Shown here: positions 26,047-34,591 of the stretch, piece by piece
Layout of the letters: the number at the start of each line of letters is the position of its first letter
Numbering within the stretch: position 1 is the first letter of the stretch
DNA from: Anaerobutyricum faecale
GTDB taxonomy: Bacteria; Bacillota; Clostridia; Lachnospirales; Lachnospiraceae
Direction: 5' to 3'
Assembly (NCBI GenBank): GCA_019119645.1
Contig: DWWR01000052.1
Coordinates: 9,414-73,413, forward strand
DNA length: 64,000 bases
Program-made: the position numbers and the translations under genes
The notes under the pieces: generated by a model
What the model was told of the DNA's origin: nothing
What the model saw: the letters and a program-made list of their open reading frames with translations, nothing else
Database searches by the model: none

Positions 26047-26661
26047 TTAGATTTCTTCATCTGGCTGCTGGCCGTCATGCGCCAGCCACTTGCACTCCGT
26101 CAGTTCCATGTTTGTGAAAACGGCGCGGAAGGAAGAATCCTCCGGGCTGCAGGCATAGATACCGAAACGGACGGTGCCCGCTGCCTCGTGCATATGGCAG
26201 ACACGCATCTGATGGAACACGGAGCCGTCCTCGGAACATTCGATACAGAAATCATCCTCCCGGCGGCTCAGGCGATACCACATGGATTTGACATTGGCAG
26301 GAATCTCTGTGGTTGCCCAGTCGGAATAACCATGATTGGTGACCACGCTGCCCAGATGCTGAAATTGTTCGTTTTCATATTCGATGGAGCCTTTGAGCCA
26401 GTTTTCACTGTCCAGATACAGAACCACGCCGCACTGATCAAAGCGGTGGTGACTTTCGGAAAATTCTGTTTTTACCACAAAGGAGAAAAACTTTTCATCT
26501 GAAGACATCTGGAGGACTGGGGCATTGTCATTGCGGAAATGATAATAGGTCCTCTGCCACAGGTCGGTATGGGGTTTGGTCACGATCTCAATGCGGTCCC
26601 GGGAGATCGTGTAGTCTTCCGGTTGTCTTGTCCATTGTAAATTGTTCACATCAAATTTCAT
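26047..26661 (-). CDS. DUF1349 (concanavalin-like) protein
   Basis: A 204-aa cytoplasmic protein of the DUF1349 family, with a lectin-like beta-sandwich. Marks are WQRTYYHFRNDNAPVL, FDQCGVVLYLDSENWLKGSIEYE, SVVTNHGYSDWAT and VRFGIYACSPE. Related proteins are often linked to sugar metabolism. The ATG at 26661 is eight bases after GGAGG; an upstream in-frame start at 26676 overlaps that site. It lies 38 bases downstream of a ROK repressor gene, so it is likely under its control. Confidence 0.85.
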   Translation of the reverse strand: MKFDVNNLQWTRQPEDYTISRDRIEIVTKPHTDLWQRTYYHFRNDNAPVLQMSSDEKFFSFVVKTEFSESHHRFDQCGVVLYLDSENWLKGSIEYENEQFQHLGSVVTNHGYSDWATTEIPANVKSMWYRLSRREDDFCIECSEDGSVFHQMRVCHMHEAAGTVRFGIYACSPEDSSFRAVFTNMELTECKWLAHDGQQPDEEI

Positions 26662-26699
26662 TCTTTCTTCCTCCAATATTTTTTATTATTTTCTGATGT

Positions 26700-27725
26700 T
26701 CACAGTTTCCCCGCTGCATTTTTGGGGCTGCATGATGCTGTCTCATCTTTTATGTCCATGGCTTTCCAATACATTCCCATAAGGTAATACTGGTCTGTGC
26801 TGGGGATAAACGCAAAGTCCGGCATGTATTCTTCCGGGATACAGGTCCGGCAGGCCGCGCGGATCCGTTCCAGATCGCTTTCCAGCAAAAGATCGCCGGT
26901 AAAAAGCAGAAGATGAGGATTCAGGATGGAGATTAATGCGATGGAAGCCTGAATGATCAGAGGTTCCGCCGCAGGACGGTGCAGCCTTTGTATCTGCTGT
27001 TCAAGACTCATCCCGTAATCCAGAAAGCCAACCATGCCGGCGAACAGATTCCGTCCGGTCAGTAACGTACCTTTATGTACTGTGGCTGTCCCCGGCAGCA
27101 CGCCGGAGGGATAGTTGACCAGCGTGACGATCTTGTCGGAAATTTGTTCCTGGCGATAATAGCCGTACACCTTATAGTGCATATCATTGGCGAGGAAGAC
27201 CGGGCGCCGGAATTTGGTTTCCAGCATCGTTTTCAGCGAAACATTTTCCAGTTCCGGAATATCGCTGTGGCGAATCACGCCGTTTTCTGCAATGCTGGGA
27301 GTCCCCACGATGACCTGGCTGATATTGGGAAAAAGACGGAAAGCAGCGGCAGATTCCTGCTCAATGGCAGCGGCATCCAGGGGCTCAAATCGGCGCACCT
27401 GTTGGTGAAGGATCCGGCCGGTTGGAGACAAAACGGCGGCCGTCACAGATTTGACACCCTGGATCAACGCAAAATAGAGACAGAGGATGCTTTCAAAATC
27501 TTCATTCAGCGTATAAACCATGGCATTGCGCCCCACTTCATGGAGTTTTTGCTTTTCTCCTGTTACCTCACCCGTTGTCTCCATCTCATTTAGATAGGTG
27601 TTGCAGCTGGCCACGCTCAGCCCGGTCTGCAGGGCGATCTGCTGTTTGGTGTAAGACTTCCCGCTGCGAAGCAGCCTGCGGATCTGGATTTTATTTTCTC
27701 TTTTCAAGGCAGCAGAATCTTTCAT
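26700..27725 (-). CDS. ROK-family transcriptional repressor
   Basis: A 341-aa protein: an N-terminal winged helix (residues 1-70, with KQQIALQTGLSVASCNTYLNEM) followed by a ROK sugar-kinase-like domain (about 80-330). The kinase part is a poor match to active ROK kinases: the usual DNDANA-type motif reads LANDMHYKVYG, and the zinc Cys cluster is not evident. So it probably senses a sugar rather than phosphorylating it. The strong GGAGG and the palindrome just upstream suggest autoregulation. Confidence 0.87.
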   Translation of the reverse strand: MKDSAALKRENKIQIRRLLRSGKSYTKQQIALQTGLSVASCNTYLNEMETTGEVTGEKQKLHEVGRNAMVYTLNEDFESILCLYFALIQGVKSVTAAVLSPTGRILHQQVRRFEPLDAAAIEQESAAAFRLFPNISQVIVGTPSIAENGVIRHSDIPELENVSLKTMLETKFRRPVFLANDMHYKVYGYYRQEQISDKIVTLVNYPSGVLPGTATVHKGTLLTGRNLFAGMVGFLDYGMSLEQQIQRLHRPAAEPLIIQASIALISILNPHLLLFTGDLLLESDLERIRAACRTCIPEEYMPDFAFIPSTDQYYLMGMYWKAMDIKDETASCSPKNAAGKL

Positions 27726-27753
27726 GATAAGCTCCTCCCACTATTTTTATGCT

Positions 27754-27778
27754 AATTATTATAACTATTATAATAATT
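27754..27778. promoter_or_regulatory. Palindromic operator of the ROK repressor gene
   Basis: AATTATTATAA, three bases, then TTATAATAATT: a perfect 11-3-11 inverted repeat about 30 bases before the start codon, similar in character to AT-rich operators of XylR/NagC-type regulators. Confidence 0.65.
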
Positions 27779-27860
27779 GAAGTCAAGAAAAATCAGAGCC
27801 GATATTCAGGAAAGAAATAAGCAGACGATAATCTTTTGTCAGGAAATTTTCCGAAAATAC

Positions 27861-27900
27861 CCATGGCGAAATGCATGGCATTGTGCTACACTGTAAGGCA
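27861..27900 (+). promoter_or_regulatory. Promoter module, copy 2 (shared with 24487-24526)
   Basis: TGGCGA (27864-27869), 17 bases, TACACT (27887-27892) with an extended -10. It is nearly identical to copy 1 through CTGTAAGGCAG, then diverges. Confidence 0.55.
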
Positions 27901-27981
27901 GCGTACATCTGTAAAACAGCATGTACTATGCATATATCTGTAAAATGGCATATATTATATGGAAAGAGAGGCATTTGTACT

Positions 27982-28551
27982 ATGGATAGATTAGATGATT
28001 TTATTCGTATTCTGACCGGTCATTTTGATAACCGGGAGCAATTTGAAGAATTGAAAAAGGAGAACGAGAAGTTCCCGTATGCCGAGCATGTCAATACCAT
28101 CTGTAATGATAAGATCCGCAGTCTTCCGGAAGACTTTGCCGGATATTTCATGGTGGAAGAGAGCTATTATACCATCGGCGGAAATACCCACGGTTCCCCG
28201 CATCTGTTTTTATTTACGGAGGAGGAAGAGGGAGTCAGGCTGACTTCTTATGATATGCCGGAAGGGTATGATAAGTCGTCCTTTACTTATGAGAGTATCA
28301 CGGAGCTTGACTATCATGTATTGAAACCGTCGGAAAAGTTTGTTCCGGCCCTTTATGTGGAAAAAGATGGCGTCTGGGAGGGCGGCAGTGTGAGCATGTT
28401 CTCCCCGGTATTAAAATTTACCTTGTTTGAGCGCTTTTCTGAGGACTGCCTGGAGGTGACAGAAACCATGGAAGTCAATGGAAAGAGAACCTTTGGATAT
28501 GATGTGCCGATCCTCTATCGCAGAGTGCAGGGGGCGCCGGAACGATCATAA
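27982..28551 (+). CDS. Orphan protein, possibly CpcT/CpeT-like
   Basis: A 189-aa soluble protein starting MDRLDDFIRILTGHFDNREQF. The FDNREQF near residue 15, FMVEESYY and the run of beta-like segments (PHLFLFTEEEEGVRLTSYD) recall CpcT/CpeT lipocalin-like proteins, but no pigment biology fits here, so treat that only as a fold hint. It uses the promoter module shared with the DUF4869 pair. The start has a weak ribosome site (GAGAGG). Confidence 0.55.
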   Translation: MDRLDDFIRILTGHFDNREQFEELKKENEKFPYAEHVNTICNDKIRSLPEDFAGYFMVEESYYTIGGNTHGSPHLFLFTEEEEGVRLTSYDMPEGYDKSSFTYESITELDYHVLKPSEKFVPALYVEKDGVWEGGSVSMFSPVLKFTLFERFSEDCLEVTETMEVNGKRTFGYDVPILYRRVQGAPERS

Positions 28552-28556
28552 AAAGC

Positions 28557-28586
28557 AAAAGCTGCCGTTTATGTGACGGCAGCTTT
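28557..28586. terminator. Bidirectional terminator between convergent genes
   Basis: AAAAGCTGCCGT (28557-28568) and ACGGCAGCTTTT (28575-28586) are exact reverse complements with a six-base loop; A and T tracts lie on both sides. Confidence 0.8.
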
Positions 28587-28590
28587 TCGT

Positions 28591-28965
28591 TTATAACACT
28601 GTTCCCACCACAGCGCACACCACGGCCACGGCCAGAGCGATGATGATCGGAAGCCAGGAAAATTTATAAATTTTTTCCGGAAATTCTGTGTCGTAGCGGA
28701 CGGTGACTTTGGTGCCGATTTCCGCGGTGTCAGGAATCTGCACCAGATCCTGGGAAATGTACGTTTTCCCCTTTACTTTATACTGAACTTTCCCCCATTT
28801 GGTGTGGGCTTTAGCCTTTTTGGTGCTGTTTAAAGAAATGGAATATACGGTGCCTTCGGTAGTAGTCAGCCGGCCGTGTTTGATGAAAAAACCGAAAAGA
28901 TGTCCGGCGGTGTAGGCCAGGGCCAAAAGCGCGACAATGTAAAGTAAAACTGAAATGCTGTTCAT
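28591..28965 (-). CDS. Membrane protein, DUF3592-like, paralogue A
   Basis: A 124-aa protein with a membrane segment at each end (about residues 5-27 and 104-122) and a small beta domain between: TEGTVYSISLNS, KVQYKVKGKTYIS, EIGTKVTVRYDTEFPEKIY. This layout resembles DUF3592 proteins. It is a paralogue of the next gene. GGAGG precedes the ATG. Function unknown. Confidence 0.7.
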   Translation of the reverse strand: MNSISVLLYIVALLALAYTAGHLFGFFIKHGRLTTTEGTVYSISLNSTKKAKAHTKWGKVQYKVKGKTYISQDLVQIPDTAEIGTKVTVRYDTEFPEKIYKFSWLPIIIALAVAVVCAVVGTVL

Positions 28966-29163
28966 ATCTTTCGTACCTCCTGTGCAAAATACCGGGACAA
29001 AAGAGATTCTATCGGTTTATGCCAGAAGATTCTTTTGTCCCTGCTTTATTTTTATAAGTTAGCACCGGAAGGGCCAGAAGTCAATGAAATGTTATCTCTG
29101 TGATATCAATACAATTCTTTCGTCAGTACAGCATAATATCTTACTATGCTGCTCTGCACATTA

Positions 29164-29544
29164 TCAGTATACCAGCAGCCCGGCGGCCAGGCTGACCGCT
29201 GCGACTGCCAGGGCAATCCCGATTTTTTTCCAGGAAAAGCTGTAGAGCATATCCGGATGAAGAGCGTCGTAGCGGACGGTGACCTTTGTGCCGACTTCTG
29301 CACTCATAGGAACCTGAATGCGGTTATAGGAAATGTATTGTTTTCCACCGGCTTTGTAGGCGATCTTTGCCCATTTGGAATTGCGGAACCATGTTTTTTC
29401 AGGCCCCGGCATCCAGATGGAGTACACTGTGCCTTCCGTGAGGGTGCTTCTGGTGCGTTTCAGAAAGAAGCCATAGGCGCTGCCCATGGCATAGACCAGA
29501 GCCAGCACGGCGATAACAAAGAGAAAAATTCTGTCGTTGTTCAT
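29164..29544 (-). CDS. Membrane protein, DUF3592-like, paralogue B
   Basis: A 126-aa paralogue of the preceding gene with the same two-segment plan and the shared LTEGTVYSI, KQYISYNRIQVP and EVGTKVTVRYDALHP. The ATG at 29544 follows GGGAGG. The pair probably arose by tandem duplication, with roughly 200 bases between them lacking any gene. Confidence 0.7.
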   Translation of the reverse strand: MNNDRIFLFVIAVLALVYAMGSAYGFFLKRTRSTLTEGTVYSIWMPGPEKTWFRNSKWAKIAYKAGGKQYISYNRIQVPMSAEVGTKVTVRYDALHPDMLYSFSWKKIGIALAVAAVSLAAGLLVY

Positions 29545-29662
29545 ATGGAAACCTCCCAATATAGTATTGATTTTGATATGACCATGGCGAAACTGATGTA
29601 AATCTGCGGGGGAATCTGTCGTGAACCTGCCAGAGAACCATGAGGGATCTGCCAATGGCAGA

Positions 29663-30307
29663 TCAAACTAAATCTTTCCGGTCATAAATCCGGACAGAAA
29701 CCAGCGCTGACAGGGCAAAAATCAAGATCCCTGCGAGAAAGATTCCTGCTCCGGCAAGATTTGGAGAAGTGCCCATAAACAGCCGTGATATTGAGTTCGT
29801 GATATTGAACTTCATCATAGACGGCAGCAGATATGATAGTCCCAGCACGATGATCACATAGACAAACTTCGTTTTGTCATATCCGAAATAATAGCAAATG
29901 GGCAGATATATTCCGCAAAGCAGAGCAATGAGCAAAAATGCTCCTCCTGCCAGTGGCAGCGACAATCCGCCAAGCTGAGGCAGAAGCAATGTCTCCAACC
30001 GGAACATAAGAGCGCAGAAGAGATAGACAATGAGGCAGAAAAAATATTTGGACAGTACCAGATATTTCCGTGGATAAGGCGTGGTACACAGATAGGCAGA
30101 CGCCTTTTCACACTGATATTCTGCCAGACAGATATAAGATAACATGATAAATGTCCCATAAATTACAGAAAAGACAAAACCCAGATAATTGGCATACTGT
30201 GGGAGCCTCCAAAGTATAAAAAGTGGTATGAGTATGACCAGTCCGATCATCCAGAGGGTCTGTTTTTGTATGACGACAAATTCTTTCTTAATTAAATGCA
30301 GTAACAT
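29663..30307 (-). CDS. ABC-2 type permease
   Basis: A 214-aa membrane protein with about six hydrophobic segments and the start MLLHLIKKEFVVIQKQ, as in small ABC-2 permeases encoded behind YtrA-type regulators. AGGAGG lies before the ATG, and the ATPase gene ends 14 bases upstream. Substrate unknown. Confidence 0.85.
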   Translation of the reverse strand: MLLHLIKKEFVVIQKQTLWMIGLVILIPLFILWRLPQYANYLGFVFSVIYGTFIMLSYICLAEYQCEKASAYLCTTPYPRKYLVLSKYFFCLIVYLFCALMFRLETLLLPQLGGLSLPLAGGAFLLIALLCGIYLPICYYFGYDKTKFVYVIIVLGLSYLLPSMMKFNITNSISRLFMGTSPNLAGAGIFLAGILIFALSALVSVRIYDRKDLV

Positions 30308-30321
30308 AGAGTTCCCTCCTT

Positions 30322-31245
30322 TTAAAATGTATCATGCGGGCCTGTCACAGCGGCGGTTTTGCACCGCTTCGCTGCCGGTGCATTTTTTCCGATGGCGTCC
30401 AGCATGATATCTTCGATCAGCGGGCGTTCCATGACAGCGTCCGGCATGAGTGCGCGTACCTGATCCGGCTGTCCGGTGAGACCGGTAAAACCAAAATCTG
30501 TCTCTGTGATGCTGGAAAAAAGAGACCGGGCTTTTTTGGTGAGCCACCGGGCGCTGCCTTTCACCATTCGGTGAGAATCCAGCAGAATGTCCTTCTCTTC
30601 TTCAAAGAGAATGGAACCGTGGTCAATGAGCACAAGAACATCGGCGATCTTGTCCAGATCCGAAGTGATGTGCGTGGAAAAGAAAACGCCTTTTCCGCCG
30701 CTGTTCATATAGTCGGCCAGTGTATCCAGCACCTGACTGCGGACCAGGGGGTCCAGTCCACCGGTGGGTTCATCCATGATGAGGAGTTCCGCCTTGTGGG
30801 AGAGCGCCAGCGCCAGAGCATATTTCGCACGCATTCCTTTTGACAGAGTTCGGATGACCTGCTTTGGATTCAGAGAGAAAGCGGCCAGATGTTTCTGAAA
30901 ATCATCCTCGCACCAATGGGAATAGGCCGGGGCAATCACGTTTTTCATCTGGGTCAGAGTGAGGTTTTCATAAAAATAATTGCCATCCATCACCACGCCG
31001 ATGCGGTCCTTGATTTCCTGTTCCTGCCGGCAGATATCCATGCCAAAGAAACGGACAGAGCCGCTGTCCATACCGGCCAGGCCTAAAATAGTATTGATCG
31101 TTGTGGTCTTTCCGGCGCCGTTGGCGCCGATAAACCCGGTGATGCATCCTTCCGGCAGGGAAAAAGAAACATTTTGCAGAGAAAAATCCTTGTAAGATTT
31201 ATTGAAATTATGCACTTCCAAAATCGGGTTGAAAACTGTATCCAT
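30322..31245 (-). CDS. ABC transporter ATPase of the second GntR cassette
   Basis: A 307-aa ATPase with Walker A GANGAGKTT near residue 39, signature-region LSKGMRAKYALALAL, Walker B LLIMDEPTGGLDP and switch His in STHITSDL. The C-terminal 90 residues are specific to this exporter class. It partners the permease downstream. Confidence 0.92.
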   Translation of the reverse strand: MDTVFNPILEVHNFNKSYKDFSLQNVSFSLPEGCITGFIGANGAGKTTTINTILGLAGMDSGSVRFFGMDICRQEQEIKDRIGVVMDGNYFYENLTLTQMKNVIAPAYSHWCEDDFQKHLAAFSLNPKQVIRTLSKGMRAKYALALALSHKAELLIMDEPTGGLDPLVRSQVLDTLADYMNSGGKGVFFSTHITSDLDKIADVLVLIDHGSILFEEEKDILLDSHRMVKGSARWLTKKARSLFSSITETDFGFTGLTGQPDQVRALMPDAVMERPLIEDIMLDAIGKNAPAAKRCKTAAVTGPHDTF

Positions 31246-31300
31246 AGAAACCTCCGTTCTGTATCAGTTCTTGATATATTGTCCGGCAGAGTGCCCGGCG

Positions 31301-31675
31301 CTATTCTTCTTCATATAAAATGTCCATCATTGCCATCAGTTCTTCTTTTGTGATGGAAAGGGACTTCGCTGTGTGAATCATGTCCTGCATCTTTTCTTCC
31401 ACCAGCCGCCGCCGGGAATCCCGCAGCAAGTCCAGGTTCCCTGCGGAGACAAAGGTGCCGATACCCACCTGGCTGGTGACAAACCCTTCCTTCTCCAGCT
31501 CTTCATAAACCCGGCGGATGGTAAGGACGCTCACCTTCAGGTCGTTGGCAAAACTGCGGATGGAAGGGAGCATATCGCCTTCTTTCAGTTCTTCCCGGAG
31601 TATGGCGTCCTTGATCTGATCCTTGATCTGCTGATAAAGAGGAAGGTCTGATGCGTTGGATATCAGAATATTCAA
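31301..31675 (-). CDS. GntR-family regulator, YtrA type (second copy)
   Basis: A 124-aa regulator with the winged helix MLPSIRSFANDLKVSVLTIRRVYEELEKEGFVTSQVGIGTFV and a short tail. It starts with TTG at 31675, seven bases from AAAGGAGG; no ATG fits the conserved N-terminus. It heads the cassette with the ATPase and permease and probably represses it. Confidence 0.9.
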   Translation of the reverse strand: MNILISNASDLPLYQQIKDQIKDAILREELKEGDMLPSIRSFANDLKVSVLTIRRVYEELEKEGFVTSQVGIGTFVSAGNLDLLRDSRRRLVEEKMQDMIHTAKSLSITKEELMAMMDILYEEE

Positions 31676-31690
31676 GTCCTCGCCTCCTTT

Positions 31691-31715
31691 AGTGTGATGT
31701 TAATATATACACACT
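31691..31715. promoter_or_regulatory. Inverted repeat operator of the second GntR cassette
   Basis: AGTGTG, 13 bases, CACACT; the right arm overlaps the -10 of the leftward promoter. Confidence 0.5.
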
Positions 31716-31741
31716 ATATACTATAAGCACGGTGGTGTCAA
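31713..31741 (-). promoter_or_regulatory. Promoter of the second GntR cassette
   Basis: Read leftward: TTGACA (31741-31736), 17 bases, TATAGT (31718-31713). Confidence 0.75.
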
Positions 31742-31920
31742 GGGAGTTCCATTTCTTTATTGACTCCCCCTGTTCGATTGATTAGAATTACAGTACATAT
31801 TCTGCCGGGAGTGAATAGTTGGGGCGGCAGAGTGTGCCTGCCGGGAGAAGGGCGGTGACAGAATGGCAGGAACGCCTGGTATCGGCATACAGGATCATGA
31901 GAAGGAGAGGAAGAAAATAT

Positions 31921-32664
31921 ATGTTGAAAATTATTATTTCTCCGGCAAAGAAGATGAACGAACAGGACATTCTGCCTCCGGAGAACCTGCCGGTTTTTCT
32001 GGAAAAGACAAAATTTCTGCTGGAGCAGATGAGGAAAATGTCTCTGTCCGAACTGCAGGACATGTGGAAATGTAACGACAAAATTGCCATGGAGAATTAT
32101 GAGCGGATCACATCCATGAATCTTCGGGAGCGGCTGACGCCGGCGATTCTCGCCTATGAGGGCATCCAGTATAAGTATATGGCACCGGCGGTTTTTGACG
32201 AGAGCGCCTATGCTTATCTGCAAAGTCATCTGTACATTTTGTCCGGCTTTTACGGGGCTCTGCGGCCCTTTGACGGCGTCACACCCTACCGCCTGGAAAT
32301 GCAGGCTCGTTTTCATCAGGAGAAGCTGGATTCCCTGTATGATTTCTGGGGCGGCGCCATCGCAGACACGGTGCTTGAAGAATGCAGCCTCCTGGTCAAT
32401 CTGGCGTCCAAAGAATACAGCCGGGCGGTGCTTAAATATCTGCCTGGGAATCTTTCCTGCGTCACCTGTGTGTTCGGGGAGCTGATCAATGGCAAAGTAA
32501 AAGAAAAGGGAACCTACGCCAAGATGGCCCGGGGCGAGATGGTACGTTTTATGGCGGAGCAGAAGGTGGAAGACGCAGCTGGACTGAAATCCTTTGACCG
32601 CCTGGGATACCATTTCGCGGAAACGTACTCCGACGAGCAAACTCTGGTGTTCTTAAAGGATTGA
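31921..32664 (+). CDS. yaaA: YaaA-family peroxide stress protein
   Basis: A 247-aa protein of the YaaA/DUF328 family, starting MLKIIISPAKKMNE, a family hallmark. YKYMAPAVFDESAYAYLQSHLYILSGFYGALRPFD and the C-terminal GEMVRFMAEQKVED also match. YaaA lowers free iron under hydrogen peroxide stress in E. coli and can bind DNA; the role here is by homology. The ATG at 31921 is the only start giving the conserved N-terminus. Confidence 0.93.
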   Translation: MLKIIISPAKKMNEQDILPPENLPVFLEKTKFLLEQMRKMSLSELQDMWKCNDKIAMENYERITSMNLRERLTPAILAYEGIQYKYMAPAVFDESAYAYLQSHLYILSGFYGALRPFDGVTPYRLEMQARFHQEKLDSLYDFWGGAIADTVLEECSLLVNLASKEYSRAVLKYLPGNLSCVTCVFGELINGKVKEKGTYAKMARGEMVRFMAEQKVEDAAGLKSFDRLGYHFAETYSDEQTLVFLKD

Positions 32665-32776
32665 CCGGGGCGCCGGACATAATTTGGAGGTCAGGAAAGC
32701 GCCGGGCAGAACGAAAATTGATTGAAAATAAATAAACCGGGCATACTATCTCAAAACCGTGCAGGAGGATGACAGT

Positions 32777-33427
32777 ATGTCAAAAGGAAAAAATACAAAA
32801 AAAGCAGGCAGACAGGGAATGCGTGATGCCGCGCCGGACAATGCGGCGATGACACCATCGAAAAGTTCTGCCGCGCCGGACAATGCGGCGATGACAACTC
32901 CAAAAAGTCCCGGCGCCCCGGGGGAGAAGTCCCTCACCACCGATGAGAAGCTGGATCTGGTCCGGGTGCTGGTGGACAATGTGGCGGAGGATTTCAATGA
33001 GGAGGATATTCTCCATATGATGCTGGAAAAGAAAGTGTCGGTGGGTCTGGAGCGAAGTCTCCATGCGGCCAGCACATTCGGGCAGCGGACGGCGGATAAA
33101 ATTGCAAAGTTTGCCGGAAGCTGGGGATTTATTTTTTCTTTCACAGCTCTGCTCCTGTTCTGGATGTTCGGCAATAATATGATGAAAAACCATGCCTTTG
33201 ACGCCTATCCGTACATTTTGTTGAATCTGGTTTTATCCTGTGTGGCAGCCGTCCAGGCGCCGCTCATCATGATGAGCCAGAACCGCCGGGAAGAAAGAGA
33301 CCGGGAACAGGCGGAAAACGCCTACAAAGTGAATCTGAAGTCAGAATTTATTCTGGAAGACCTTCATAAGAAAATGGATCGGATTCTTGAAAATCAGGCG
33401 AAACTGCTGGAGAAGGAGCCGCATTAA
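32777..33427 (+). CDS. DUF1003 membrane protein
   Basis: A 216-aa protein. About 50 disordered residues carry an imperfect repeat (APDNAAMTPSKS, APDNAAMTTPKS). The DUF1003 region (residues 95-200) has two membrane segments (GSWGFIFSFTALLLFWMFG, and NLVLSCVAAVQAPLIMMSQ) followed by NRREERDREQAENAYKVN, the family signature. Function unknown. AGGAGG eight bases upstream. Confidence 0.88.
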   Translation: MSKGKNTKKAGRQGMRDAAPDNAAMTPSKSSAAPDNAAMTTPKSPGAPGEKSLTTDEKLDLVRVLVDNVAEDFNEEDILHMMLEKKVSVGLERSLHAASTFGQRTADKIAKFAGSWGFIFSFTALLLFWMFGNNMMKNHAFDAYPYILLNLVLSCVAAVQAPLIMMSQNRREERDREQAENAYKVNLKSEFILEDLHKKMDRILENQAKLLEKEPH

Positions 33428-33439
33428 AGAGCGGCTTTT
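33417..33439 (+). terminator. Terminator overlapping the end of the DUF1003 gene
   Basis: AGCCGC (33417-33422) and GCGGCT (33431-33436) with TTTT after; the stop codon lies in the loop. Confidence 0.55.
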
Positions 33440-33490
33440 CCCGTTTTTCGGGTACATTTTCTCTGAAATATATTAAAAAATCCCGCGGGT

Positions 33491-33501
33491 TGTGTTATAC
33501 T
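33491..33501 (+). promoter_or_regulatory. Extended -10 promoter of the EamA gene
   Basis: TGTTATACT with -10 TATACT at 33496-33501. The -35 (TTAAAA) is weak. Confidence 0.4.
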
Positions 33502-33532
33502 ATCCCACAGATTAAAAAAAGAGGAGAAAAAT

Positions 33533-34480
33533 ATGACACAGAAGAAGAGACAGATCAGGGGAGTCATCCTCACATTGACTGGCGGCACTGCCTGGGGATT
33601 TTCCGGTACCTGCGGCCAGTATATTTTTGCCAACAGCCAGATGGAATCCGGGATGCTGGCGGCCATCCGGATGCTGGGCGCCGGCGTTATTCTGCTGTTA
33701 TTTACGCTTCTGACCAAAAAGAAAGAGACCTTTGGCGTCTGGAAGAATCCGGCGGAGGCAGTGCGTCTGGTAATTTTCGCCATCGGCGGTCTGATGTTTT
33801 CACAATTTGCATATCTCACGGCCATCAGTTATTCCAATTCAGGAACGGCCACTGTCTTTCAGAATACCGGTATCATTATGGTAATGATCGTATCCTGTAT
33901 CTTTGCCCGGCGTCTGCCAAAAGGGAAAGAGGTGACGGCGGCTGTTCTGACATTGATCGGCGTGGTGCTTCTTGCCACCCACGGTCGTCTGGACGGTCTG
34001 GTGATTTCCGGAGACGCTCTTCTCTGGGGAGGTCTGGCAGCGGTGGCGCTGACCACTTATACGCTGCTGCCCGGCAATCTTCTTAAAAAATGGGGAACTC
34101 CGCTGATCAGCGGTTTTGCCATGCTCATCGGAGGCGTGGTCATGGCCGTGGCTTTCCGTATCTGGGAAAAGTCCTGGAATTTCGAGATACATATCGTGCT
34201 GGCGCTGCTGGTCATGGTGGTGTTCGGCACTGTGATTTCTTTTTCCTTTTATCTGCAGGGCGTGTCCGATATCGGCCCGGTCAAGGCCAGTATGCTCGCA
34301 TGCATAGAGCCGGTGGTAGCCACGATCGTGTCAGCTCTTTGGCTGGGAACGGAATTTGCGCCCCTGGATTTGCTGGGCTTTGCCCTCGTGATCGGTGCAT
34401 GTCTGCTGGTATCGTTGAGCGGAAATGACCCTGAGACGCAGGAAAAGGCAGAAATGATGCCGCATCGGAATGCGGGCTAG
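33533..34480 (+). CDS. EamA-family (DMT) transporter
   Basis: A 315-aa membrane protein with ten predicted segments in two EamA repeats: the first begins LTLTGGTAWGFSGTCGQYIF, the second GDALLWGGLAAVALTTYTLLP. It carries GPVKASMLACIEPVVATIVSALWLGT near the C-terminus, a strong DMT signature. Likely exports small metabolites; the substrate is not evident. It ends 112 bases before nth, with no terminator seen. Confidence 0.92.
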   Translation: MTQKKRQIRGVILTLTGGTAWGFSGTCGQYIFANSQMESGMLAAIRMLGAGVILLLFTLLTKKKETFGVWKNPAEAVRLVIFAIGGLMFSQFAYLTAISYSNSGTATVFQNTGIIMVMIVSCIFARRLPKGKEVTAAVLTLIGVVLLATHGRLDGLVISGDALLWGGLAAVALTTYTLLPGNLLKKWGTPLISGFAMLIGGVVMAVAFRIWEKSWNFEIHIVLALLVMVVFGTVISFSFYLQGVSDIGPVKASMLACIEPVVATIVSALWLGTEFAPLDLLGFALVIGACLLVSLSGNDPETQEKAEMMPHRNAG

Positions 34481-34591
34481 GGTGAAGGCTTGTGAGACAG
34501 GAGCCGAAAATCTTTACAGAAGAAAATGAAGCAGTATAAAATGGCCCGGGAAAAGCGGGACAGCCAATTTGCACCATTGGGAGGTATACAT

